A stretch of 64,000 nt of DNA from an uncultured Clostridia bacterium (GTDB lineage: Bacteria > Bacillota > Clostridia > UBA1381): assembly GCA_947631235.1 (NCBI GenBank), contig CANRKO010000005.1, positions 1 through 64,000 of the forward strand. Reading direction: 5' to 3'. Of the stretch, positions 9,538 through 16,874 are shown piece by piece. A program made the position numbers and the translations under genes. Under the pieces are notes generated by a model that ran no database searches, was not told where the DNA came from, and was given only the letters and a program-made list of their open reading frames with translations. Position 1 is the stretch's first letter; every line of letters starts with the position of its first letter.

Positions 9538-9566
9538 ATTATACCATTTTTTCACGAAAAAAGCAA
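9538..9566 (-). promoter_or_regulatory. Promoter of the recJ-gyrB operon
   Basis: The minus-strand -35 is TTGCTT (plus 9561-9566) and the -10 TATAAT (plus 9538-9543), with a 17-bp spacer. Predicted transcription starts near 9530, giving a leader of about 65 nt before the recJ ATG. No other obvious promoter was seen in the operon. Confidence 0.7.
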
Positions 9567-9619
9567 GTAAAATAAGCAATAAACCGCATTTTTGTAGGGA
9601 AATATTAAGGGATGACATT

Positions 9620-9739
9620 TGCCTCCCTTGTTAAAGGGAGGGGGACCGCCGTAGGCGGTGGAGGGATTCATTATGAAATCAGAAAAGGAATCCCCCAGTC
9701 ACGCTACGCGTGACAGCCCCCTTTGACAAGGGGCCTTGC
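9620..9739. repeat. MITE-like palindromic intergenic repeat, copy 1
   Basis: About 120 bp form an imperfect inverted repeat. The left end is GCCTCCCTTGTTAAAGGGAGG, then a GACCGCCGTAGGCGGTGG hairpin. The right end contains CAGTCACGCTACGCGTGACAG and CCCCTTTGACAAGGGGCC. A related copy with the same layout is at 61477-61590. There is no coding potential, so it would have to be moved in trans. Confidence 0.75.
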
Positions 9740-9754
9740 TCGGGGTGTATTATT

Positions 9755-10627
9755 TTACCTCAGCCTTTCAACTGTTTTCTTCAAAAACTCCGCAAATTCG
9801 TCCTTTAAATCCTCCCGCGCAAGTGCAAAATCAACGGTCGCGGACAAAAACCCCTGTTTGTTCCCTATATCGTACCGCTTACCCTCGAAATCGTACGCGT
9901 ACATTTCCTCGCTCTTTGCGAGCGACACGAGCGCGTCGGTAAGCTGTATCTCGCCGCCCGCGCCCTTGGGCGTTTTTTCTATACACTCAAATATCGCGGG
10001 CGTTATGACGTACCTGCCCAGTACCGCTATGTCGGACGGCGCGTCCTCCTTCGCGGGCTTTTCGACCATACCCTTTACGCGGTACAGCCTTCCGCCTACG
10101 CCGTCGCAGTCCACTATGCCGTACTTCGACACGTCGTCCGCGCCAACTTTCTGCACGCCGAGAACGGTCGCGCCCGTTTTGTCGTACTCGTCAATAAGCT
10201 GACCGATACACGGCTTTTCCGATACGACCACGTCATCGCCGAGCAGTACCGCGAACGGCTCGTTTCCGACAAAGCTTTTCGCGCACAGTATCGCGTGACC
10301 CAAGCCCTTCTGCTCGCGCTGACGCACGAAATGCACGTTTATCTTATCCGTGACGCCGCGTGCGAGCGACAAAAGCTCGTACTTGCCGTCACGCGTGAGA
10401 ACGCTTTCAAGCTCGTGAGCGCGGTCGAAGTGGTTCACAATCGCGTCCTTGCCGCGCGAGGTTATTATGAGCAAATCCTCGATCCCAGCCGCAGCCGCCT
10501 CTTCGGCGATGTACTGTATCGTCGGCTTGTCCACTATCGGGAGCATCTCTTTGGGTACAGCCTTTGTCGCGGGAAGAAAACGTGTGCCGAAACCCGCCGC
10601 CGGTATTACAGCCTTTCTGACCTTCAT
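9755..10627 (-). CDS. galU: UTP-glucose-1-phosphate uridylyltransferase
   Basis: GalU makes UDP-glucose from UTP and glucose-1-phosphate for envelope polysaccharides and galactose metabolism. The 290-aa protein starts MKVRKAVIPAAGFGTRFLPA, the nucleotide-binding GxGTRxxPxTK signature, followed by KEMLPIVDKPTIQYI. ACGTAGGG-type sugar-binding regions (EKPCIGQLID.., MVEKPAKEDAPS, GGEIQLTDAL) are conserved. A terminator-like hairpin lies before the gene and no clear own promoter was seen; it may be read partly from the small membrane-protein operon upstream. Confidence 0.95.
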   Translation of the reverse strand: MKVRKAVIPAAGFGTRFLPATKAVPKEMLPIVDKPTIQYIAEEAAAAGIEDLLIITSRGKDAIVNHFDRAHELESVLTRDGKYELLSLARGVTDKINVHFVRQREQKGLGHAILCAKSFVGNEPFAVLLGDDVVVSEKPCIGQLIDEYDKTGATVLGVQKVGADDVSKYGIVDCDGVGGRLYRVKGMVEKPAKEDAPSDIAVLGRYVITPAIFECIEKTPKGAGGEIQLTDALVSLAKSEEMYAYDFEGKRYDIGNKQGFLSATVDFALAREDLKDEFAEFLKKTVERLR

Positions 10628-10650
10628 CTTGTCTACCTCCGTTAAAAATT

Positions 10651-10680
10651 AAAGCGGCTTGCGCTGTGTCAAACCGCTTT
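10651..10680 (-). terminator. Terminator between the small membrane genes and galU
   Basis: AAAGCGG (10651-10657) pairs with CCGCTTT (10674-10680), extended by TTG/CAA. On the minus strand it is followed by TTTAATTTTT, so it probably attenuates read-through into galU. Confidence 0.6.
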
Positions 10681-10685
10681 ATGTA

Positions 10686-10997
10686 TCAATTTTTACCTTT
10701 AAGCATAGCCTTAACTCTGCCCTCGGGGTCTTTTATGAGCAACACGGCAAGCCATATAACCATGCCGAGCACGATTACCGACAGTCCGAGAAACGCATCG
10801 TTAAGCATATCCGCCGCCGCGGGCGTGAAATATTCCGCGCCGACCTCGGCGTACTCTACAACCGCGTCCACGAGCCACATCAGCGACGCGCCCCAGTACA
10901 TGAGACACAGCGTGCCTATCTTCATTTTGCTCGCGGGTCTTACGTACCAGATTACCGTCGCCGTTACCGCAGCAATAACGGTTAAAAGCAGTGTCAT
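10686..10997 (-). CDS. Small membrane protein, unknown function (103 aa)
   Basis: The protein has about three hydrophobic segments (residues 2-20, 27-45 and 70-90) and a short basic C terminus (RVKAMLKGKN). I cannot assign a function. Its ATG overlaps the stop of the upstream 130-aa gene by one base (TAATG), which indicates coupled translation and perhaps a two-subunit membrane complex. The sequence GTLCLMYWGASLMWLVDA is probably the most conserved part, but that is only an impression. Confidence 0.7.
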   Translation of the reverse strand: MTLLLTVIAAVTATVIWYVRPASKMKIGTLCLMYWGASLMWLVDAVVEYAEVGAEYFTPAAADMLNDAFLGLSVIVLGMVIWLAVLLIKDPEGRVKAMLKGKN

Positions 10998-11389
10998 TAC
11001 GCGTTACCTCCCTCGGTAAACTCACTCTGCGCCGCGCGTTTTTGCGCGATATTCGTCACAACGACCATAGCCGCCCACGCTGCCGTCACAAGCGCAGCCA
11101 TCGCCGCGCCCGACACAGCCATTTCGCCGAGCATTTCGGCTATCGCGGCACTGCCCTTTTCAGCCGCCGTCAAAAACGGGAACCACGGCACGACCTCGCC
11201 GTGCCACACATGCTCAAACGCCAAAAGCGCGCTGCCGCCCCACAGCATATTGTTGAGCCAATTCATTCTCTTTACGAACGGATTTTTTATCTCCTTATGT
11301 GAATTTTTTGCCGACACGTCCGCGCCCTTTTTAACGGCGGTCGTGATTACCGCCTCGGCGGCGGGTACCAAAAAACAAGCCATTTTCAT
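10997..11389 (-). CDS. Small membrane protein, unknown function (130 aa)
   Basis: The N terminus (MKMACFLVPAAEAVITTAVK) is one hydrophobic segment. A soluble loop follows, then NWLNNMLWGGSALLAFEHVWHGEVVPWFP with a His/Trp-rich patch, then another long Ala-rich helix (AVSGAAMAALVTAAWAAMVV). It is probably an inner-membrane protein partnered with the overlapping 103-aa gene. An AGGAGGA site is close upstream of the ATG and a consensus promoter precedes it. The function is unknown; the HVWHGE patch could bind a metal or heme, but that is speculative. Confidence 0.7.
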   Translation of the reverse strand: MKMACFLVPAAEAVITTAVKKGADVSAKNSHKEIKNPFVKRMNWLNNMLWGGSALLAFEHVWHGEVVPWFPFLTAAEKGSAAIAEMLGEMAVSGAAMAALVTAAWAAMVVVTNIAQKRAAQSEFTEGGNA

Positions 11390-11416
11390 TTCCTCCTAAA
11401 TATAAATTTCGAGTAT

Positions 11417-11445
11417 AGTATACCATAATTATCCGATATTTGCAA
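11417..11445 (-). promoter_or_regulatory. Promoter for the small membrane-protein pair
   Basis: The minus-strand -35 is TTGCAA (11440-11445) and the -10 TATACT (plus 11417-11422), with a 17-bp spacer. It lies back to back with the metF promoter. Confidence 0.65.
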
Positions 11446-11475
11446 CGTTTATTTTAACAAAAATCGGCTTTCCAC

Positions 11476-11504
11476 TTGTTATTGTCCGCAAATTATGGTA
11501 AAAT
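11476..11504 (+). promoter_or_regulatory. Promoter of metF-metH
   Basis: The -35 TTGTTA (11476-11481) and -10 TAAAAT (11499-11504) are 17 bp apart. The leader to the metF ATG is only about 30 nt, which leaves no room for a SAM or cobalamin riboswitch. Confidence 0.65.
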
Positions 11505-11538
11505 GGCAGTGCATGATTATTCGATAAGGAGCAGCAGT

Positions 11539-12405
11539 ATGTTTATAAAGGATATATTCAAAAAGAAAAAGCCGGTGCTGTCGTTCGAGGTGTTTCCGCC
11601 AAAGCAAAGCAGCGGTCTTGACGCGGTTCTCGGCGCGGTGGACAGAATGTCAAATCTGCCGATAGACTACATGAGCGTCACGTACGGCGCTGGCGGCGCG
11701 GGCAGTAAAAGCACGGCAAAAATCGCGTCGTACCTTAAGGACACGCTCTCCGTTCCGTCGCTCGCGCACCTCACGTGCGTCGCGAACACGAGAGAGGCGG
11801 TAAAGGAGCGTCTTAACGAGTACCGCGCGCTCGGTATAGATAATATTCTCGCGCTGCGCGGAGACAAGCCGAAGGACTATTACGGTCAGCTTTTCCCCGG
11901 CTACAAGTATGCGTCGGAGCTTATAGAGGAAATTAAAGGGTACGGCAATTTTTGTGTCGGCGGAGCGTGCTACCCCGAGGGTCATCCCGACTCGGACAGT
12001 CTCGACGCGGATATTGACAACCTCAAAATCAAGGTTGACGCGGGCGCGGACTTCCTCGTGACGCAGATGTTTTTTGACAACGACAAGTTTTACGCGTTCC
12101 GCGACAAGTGCGTTAAAAAGGGCATAAACGTGCCGATCAACCCGGGCATTATGCCGCTGACGAGCGCGAGCCAGATACAGCGCATGGCGATTTTGTCGGG
12201 CGGCTCGTCGATGCCGGCGAAGTTTTTGAGGATAATCTCGAAATATCAAGACAACCCCGACGCGTTAAAGCAGGCGGGTATCGCGTACGCGGTGGAGCAG
12301 ATTATAGACCTTCTGTCAAACGACGCCGACGGCATACACATATACACGATGAACAAGCCCGAAATCGCGGAAAAGATTGTCACGGTTGTCAGCAGCCTGT
12401 TCTGA
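11539..12405 (+). CDS. metF: 5,10-methylenetetrahydrofolate reductase
   Basis: MetF reduces 5,10-methylene-THF to 5-methyl-THF, the methyl donor for MetH. The 288-aa TIM-barrel protein contains SFEVFPPK near the N terminus, the YMSVTYGAGG motif, HLTCVANT and DNILALRGD. The start at 11539 has AAGGAG 7 nt upstream; an earlier in-frame TTG at 11476 overlaps the -35 box and is not credible. metH begins 14 nt after its stop, so substrate supply and use are in one operon. Confidence 0.95.
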   Translation: MFIKDIFKKKKPVLSFEVFPPKQSSGLDAVLGAVDRMSNLPIDYMSVTYGAGGAGSKSTAKIASYLKDTLSVPSLAHLTCVANTREAVKERLNEYRALGIDNILALRGDKPKDYYGQLFPGYKYASELIEEIKGYGNFCVGGACYPEGHPDSDSLDADIDNLKIKVDAGADFLVTQMFFDNDKFYAFRDKCVKKGINVPINPGIMPLTSASQIQRMAILSGGSSMPAKFLRIISKYQDNPDALKQAGIAYAVEQIIDLLSNDADGIHIYTMNKPEIAEKIVTVVSSLF

Positions 12406-12419
12406 AGGGAGTAACGCGT

Positions 12420-14831
12420 ATGGCGAATATAAGAGATTTGCTCGGTAAAAAGCTGCTATTTTTTGACGGCGGCATGGGTACAATGCTGCAGAAAAACGGT
12501 ATGGGCGCGGGTGAAATCCCCGAAACGCTCAACTTGACAAACCCCGAGCTTATAGAAAAAATACATTCCGAATACCTCGACGCGGGCGCGGATATTATCA
12601 CGACAAACACGTTCGGCGCGAACCCTTTAAAGTTCGAAACGGACGCGGGTATTGACGTTATAATCGCGGCTGCGGTGGGCTGCGCGAAAAAAGCCGTGAG
12701 CCGTTACCAATCGGAGGACAAGCCGCGTTTTGTCGCGTTCGATATGGGGCCGTGCGGTTCTCTTTTGGAGCCGCTTGGCGAGCTGTCGTTCGACGACTGC
12801 TGCGCGGCGTTCGGCTCTATCGCGAAAACTGCCGAAAGGTGCGGCGCGGATTTGGTGATAATCGAAACGATGTCCGACACGCTCGAAGCGAAGGCGGCTG
12901 TGCTGGCGGTGAAGGAAAACACGTCTCTCCCCGTGTTCTGCACAATGACGTTCGACGAAAGCTACAAGACGCTCACGGGCGGCGACGTTAAGGTCATGTC
13001 GGCGATTATGGAGGGTCTGGGCGTTGACTGCGTGGGTATAAACTGCGGTCTCGGTCCGGAGCAGATAGGCGAGATGATGGAAGAGCTTGCAGCCGTTTCG
13101 TCGATACCCATAATGGCGCAGCCGAACGCAGGTCTGCCGCAGATAGAAAACGGCGAAACGGTGTACAAGGTGTCGCCCGAAGAATTTGCCGCGCAAAGTG
13201 AAAGAATGGCAAGGCTCGGCGCGTCGGTACTGGGCGGCTGCTGCGGCACAACACCGGAGCATATACGCCGTCTGGTCGAACGGTGCGGCGCGTACAAGCC
13301 TATCGTGGAGGAAAAAAATTTTACCGTCGTTGCGTCATACTCAAAAACCGTCGTGCTCGGCGATTCTCCGAAAATCGTCGGCGAGAGAATAAACCCGACG
13401 GGCAAGAAAAAGTTTAAGGACGCCTTGCGCGGCGGCGATATTAACTACATTCTCGGCGAGGCGTTCGCGCAGCGTGACGCGGGCGCGCACATACTTGACG
13501 TAAATGTCGGACTGCCAGAAATAGACGAGTGCGCGATGATGGAGCGCGCCGTTAAAGCGATAAGCGCGGCTGTAAATCTGCCGCTGCAGATAGACAGCTC
13601 CGACCCTGTGACGGTCGAGCGCGCTCTGAGGATTTACAACGGCAAGCCGATGGTAAACTCCGTCAACGGCAAAGAGGAAAGCATACGGGCGATCATGCCG
13701 ATTGTGAAAAAGTACGGAGGCGTGCTTGTCGGGCTGTGCCTTGACGAAAACGGCATACCGCCGACAGCCGACGAGCGCGTGGAAATAGCGAAAAAAATAC
13801 GCTCCCGCGCCGAGGAGTACGGCATAAAGCCGAAAGATCTCGTAATGGACGCGCTGACGCTCACCATATCGGCGCAGCAGCGCGAATCGGCGGAAACGAT
13901 TAAGGCGCTCGCGAAAATTAAGAACGAACTCGGACTTTGCACGACTCTCGGCGTGTCGAACATATCGTTCGGACTGCCGCGCCGCGAGATTGTAAACGGT
14001 ACTTTCTTCGCGCTCGCACTGCACTCCGGGCTTGACGCTTGCATAATAAACCCTTGCGCCGACGCGATGATGAACACGTACCGCGCGTACATGGCTCTCT
14101 CGTGCCACGACCGCGACTGCGCGGATTACGTCGCGGCATACGCGGGTACGAAGTCGGAAACGACGGTGACGCGTGAAAACAAGACGGAGGAAAAGGCGGA
14201 AAACGCGAACCCGCTTTTTGACATAATCGTAAAGGGGCTTAAGGACGCGGCGTACGGCGAGACGGTAAAACAGCTTGAAACGACCGATCCTATGGAGCTT
14301 GTAAGCGGCGTGCTTGTCGAAGCTTTAAACGTCGTCGGACGCGAGTTTGAAAAGGGCGCGATGTTTTTGCCGCAGCTTATGATGAGCGCGGAAACGGTCG
14401 CGTCGTCGTTTGAAGCTATAAAGGAGCATCTCGCGAAAAGCGGTAAGGAGCGCGAAAGCCGCGGTAAAATAATTGTCGCGACGGTAAAGGGCGACATTCA
14501 CGACATCGGTAAAAATATAGTAAAAGTGCTTTTGGAAAATTACGGCTACGAGGTACACGACCTCGGTAAGGACGTGCCGCCCGAGACGGTCGTGGAGGAA
14601 TTAAAAAAGAACGACATTCACCTTTGCGGACTGTCGGCGCTAATGACAACAACGGTCGTAAGCATGGAGGAAACGATAAAAGCCGTGCGTAAGGCCGGTC
14701 TTGACGCTAAAATATGGGTAGGCGGCGCGGTGCTGACGCAGGAGTACGCCGATATGATAGGCGCGGACAAGTATTGTCCCGACGCGCTCTCGTCCGTTCA
14801 TTACGCGAACGAGTTTTTCGGGTATGAGTAA
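12420..14831 (+). CDS. metH: Cobalamin-dependent methionine synthase, without activation domain
   Basis: MetH transfers the methyl group of 5-methyl-THF through cobalamin to homocysteine. Its 803 aa carry a homocysteine-binding barrel (FFDGGMGTMLQ; zinc cysteines in GINCGLG and LGGCCGTTPEH), a pterin-binding barrel (VGERINPTGKKKF, HILDVNVGLP, PLQIDSSDP) and a B12 cap plus Rossmann domain with the DVKGDIHDIGKNIV-type motif, seen here as TVKGDIHDIGKNI. The SAM-dependent activation domain of about 330 aa found in E. coli MetH is missing. This short form is common in Clostridia, where a separate protein may reactivate oxidised cobalamin; no such gene is adjacent. Confidence 0.95.
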   Translation: MANIRDLLGKKLLFFDGGMGTMLQKNGMGAGEIPETLNLTNPELIEKIHSEYLDAGADIITTNTFGANPLKFETDAGIDVIIAAAVGCAKKAVSRYQSEDKPRFVAFDMGPCGSLLEPLGELSFDDCCAAFGSIAKTAERCGADLVIIETMSDTLEAKAAVLAVKENTSLPVFCTMTFDESYKTLTGGDVKVMSAIMEGLGVDCVGINCGLGPEQIGEMMEELAAVSSIPIMAQPNAGLPQIENGETVYKVSPEEFAAQSERMARLGASVLGGCCGTTPEHIRRLVERCGAYKPIVEEKNFTVVASYSKTVVLGDSPKIVGERINPTGKKKFKDALRGGDINYILGEAFAQRDAGAHILDVNVGLPEIDECAMMERAVKAISAAVNLPLQIDSSDPVTVERALRIYNGKPMVNSVNGKEESIRAIMPIVKKYGGVLVGLCLDENGIPPTADERVEIAKKIRSRAEEYGIKPKDLVMDALTLTISAQQRESAETIKALAKIKNELGLCTTLGVSNISFGLPRREIVNGTFFALALHSGLDACIINPCADAMMNTYRAYMALSCHDRDCADYVAAYAGTKSETTVTRENKTEEKAENANPLFDIIVKGLKDAAYGETVKQLETTDPMELVSGVLVEALNVVGREFEKGAMFLPQLMMSAETVASSFEAIKEHLAKSGKERESRGKIIVATVKGDIHDIGKNIVKVLLENYGYEVHDLGKDVPPETVVEELKKNDIHLCGLSALMTTTVVSMEETIKAVRKAGLDAKIWVGGAVLTQEYADMIGADKYCPDALSSVHYANEFFGYE

Positions 14832-14856
14832 TATGCGGCAAAATTGCGCAAAAAAT

Positions 14857-14884
14857 GACTTCCCTTTCGGGAAGTCGTTTTTTA
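14857..14884. terminator. Bidirectional terminator, metH / GH13 gene
   Basis: GACTTCCC (14857-14864) and GGGAAGTC (14869-14876) form the stem with a TTTC loop, with A-rich and T-rich flanks. The genes on either side converge. Confidence 0.85.
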
Positions 14885-16810
14885 TTCCGTTTTATATACT
14901 TTCAGGAAGTGGCGCGGTATCTCGATATAGAAAATACCGTCGCTTGACTCGGTAGTTTCCGCGTCAAGCGTTATGCCGACAATCTTACGTATGCCGTAAC
15001 GCGCCGCGTCAACTCTCACCTTTTCCGTACCGGCGCTGAAATTTACTATTACAAGAAAGCTTTCGTCCTCGTAGCGTCTCAGAAATGCGTAAACGCTGCC
15101 TATGGTGTACACGCTTTCAAACTCGCCTATCGAGAACGCCTTTGACATATTGCGCAGCGTTATCATGTTCTTGTAGCGCGTCCGCACAAGTCCGTCGGGG
15201 TCGATCTCGTCTATGCCGTCCCACGGGAAGGTCGCGCGGCAGAACGGGTCGCCGTAGCCCTGCATACCTATCTCGTCGCCGTAGAAAATGCACGGAACGC
15301 CCGGGAGCGTCATCTGTAGGCCGAGAACGAGCGTCGCTCTTTCACGCGCAAGTTCGAGCGCGTATCCGTCAAGCTTAAAATGCGCCTGATATTCCTTATC
15401 GACGTCGTGCTTTGACGGCGCATCGCCCATCAGCGTCATTATTCTTTCAACGTCATGGCTCGTTACCATGTTGAGCAGCGAATAGTACGCGGGCGCGGGG
15501 TAGTTTTCCTTTAAACTCATAAGCCTTTCGTCGAGACCTGCCGCGTCAATTCTGCCGAGCGACGCGTCTATAAGCGCGTTGCGCATGGGGTAGTTCATTA
15601 CGCCGTCAAGCTCACCGCCGAGAAAGTATTCGCGTCTCTCGCCGTAAGCTGTTTTGTGGGACGCGTCCTCCCACACCTCGCCGATTATAACGGCGTCCTC
15701 GTCTACGCTCTTTATTTCCCTGCGCAGTTCCTTCACGAAAAAGCCGGGCAGTTCGTCCACAACGTCAAGTCTCCAGCCCGACGCGCCGTTTCTTATCCAC
15801 TTTTTCACGATTGCATTTTTGTCGGACAGAAGGTATTTTCTGAGTTCCTCGCTGTGTTCCTCGACCTGCGGCAGCGTCGTCATGCCCCACCACGACTCGT
15901 ACACGTTGGGCCAGTCCATAAAGCGGTACCACGTGTAATACGGCGAGTCCTGCGACTGGAACGCGCCCACACTGTCATACTTGCCCTTTTTGTTGAAGTA
16001 TTTGCTGTCCGAGCCGGTGTGGTTGAACACGCCGTCGAGAATTATACGTATGCCGAGTTTTTTCGCCTCGGCGCACAGTTCCTTAAACGTCTCCTCGTCG
16101 CCGAACATCGGGTCGATTTCCTCATAATTGCCCGTGTCGTACTTATGGTTGGAGTACGCCCTGAAAATCGGGTTCAGATATATGACCGAAATTCCCAAAT
16201 CGCTCAGATACGGCAGCTTTTTAATAATACCCTTCAAATTACCGCCGTAGAAGTCGTTCGCGAGGTACTCTCCGCCGAACTGCTCGGCTTTGTAGTACGG
16301 CTGTTCGCCCCATTCGCGCTTTATTATATCGGTGCGGCTGCCGAGGAACGAGCCGTCCTCGTTGCCGTTATAAAAGCGGTCGGGGAAAATCTGATACGCG
16401 ATACCCGTTTTGAACCATTCGGGCGTTTTGTATTCCTCGTTGTAAACCGTTATCTGATATGAGTTCGCGGGCTTTTCAAAACTCATTTCACCCTTACCGC
16501 CAAGCTGACGGCAGTTGTTGCCGTAGTATACCATGCCGCGGTCGGTTTTAAGTTCAAAATAGTACCATATAAGACCCGCCTTTTCGGGCATTTTTATTTT
16601 TACCGTGTATATGCAGTTGCCGTTTATATCGAACGCGTACGACATATCGGCGCGGCGTTCGTCCTTGCCGTCCTCTTTATAGACAAGCTTTACCTCCGAC
16701 GGTATGCCCGCGCCGTACACCGCGAGACGCAGACGTATCTCCGTGCCGCACGTGACCGCGCCGAACGGACGGCGGTAAAATTTTTCACGCGAATTATGCT
16801 CTATATCCAT
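14882..16810 (-). CDS. GH13 alpha-amylase/neopullulanase-type glycosidase
   Basis: This 642-aa protein has an N-terminal beta-sandwich (about residues 1-130, CBM34-like). A GH13 TIM barrel follows, with GVFNHTGSDSKYF (region I), GWRLDVVDELP (nucleophile Asp), IIGEVWEDA (acid Glu) and MVTSHDVERI (transition-state Asp, with His-Asp). No signal peptide is visible, so it probably acts inside the cell on maltodextrins or glycogen branches. It is the last gene of the glycogen locus, 64 nt after glgP with a hairpin in between. The exact specificity (neopullulanase, cyclomaltodextrinase or alpha-amylase) cannot be read from sequence alone. Confidence 0.9.
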   Translation of the reverse strand: MDIEHNSREKFYRRPFGAVTCGTEIRLRLAVYGAGIPSEVKLVYKEDGKDERRADMSYAFDINGNCIYTVKIKMPEKAGLIWYYFELKTDRGMVYYGNNCRQLGGKGEMSFEKPANSYQITVYNEEYKTPEWFKTGIAYQIFPDRFYNGNEDGSFLGSRTDIIKREWGEQPYYKAEQFGGEYLANDFYGGNLKGIIKKLPYLSDLGISVIYLNPIFRAYSNHKYDTGNYEEIDPMFGDEETFKELCAEAKKLGIRIILDGVFNHTGSDSKYFNKKGKYDSVGAFQSQDSPYYTWYRFMDWPNVYESWWGMTTLPQVEEHSEELRKYLLSDKNAIVKKWIRNGASGWRLDVVDELPGFFVKELRREIKSVDEDAVIIGEVWEDASHKTAYGERREYFLGGELDGVMNYPMRNALIDASLGRIDAAGLDERLMSLKENYPAPAYYSLLNMVTSHDVERIMTLMGDAPSKHDVDKEYQAHFKLDGYALELARERATLVLGLQMTLPGVPCIFYGDEIGMQGYGDPFCRATFPWDGIDEIDPDGLVRTRYKNMITLRNMSKAFSIGEFESVYTIGSVYAFLRRYEDESFLVIVNFSAGTEKVRVDAARYGIRKIVGITLDAETTESSDGIFYIEIPRHFLKVYKTE

Positions 16811-16844
16811 AAAATCCTCCTACGGGAAATAATCACCTTACACA

Positions 16845-16874
16845 TTTTAACCCCCTCTTTCGAGGGGGTTAAAA
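16845..16874. terminator. Perfect 13-bp hairpin between glgP and the GH13 gene
   Basis: TTTTAACCCCCTC (16845-16857) and GAGGGGGTTAAAA (16862-16874) flank a 4-nt loop directly after the glgP stop. It can attenuate transcription into the GH13 gene. The core matches the CCCCCTC/GAGGGGG palindromes at 28701-28897 and 61652-61678. Confidence 0.7.

Noticed and set aside
11505-11538. SAM or cobalamin riboswitch upstream of metF-metH
   Set aside because: The leader predicted from the promoter is about 30 nt, too short for either.
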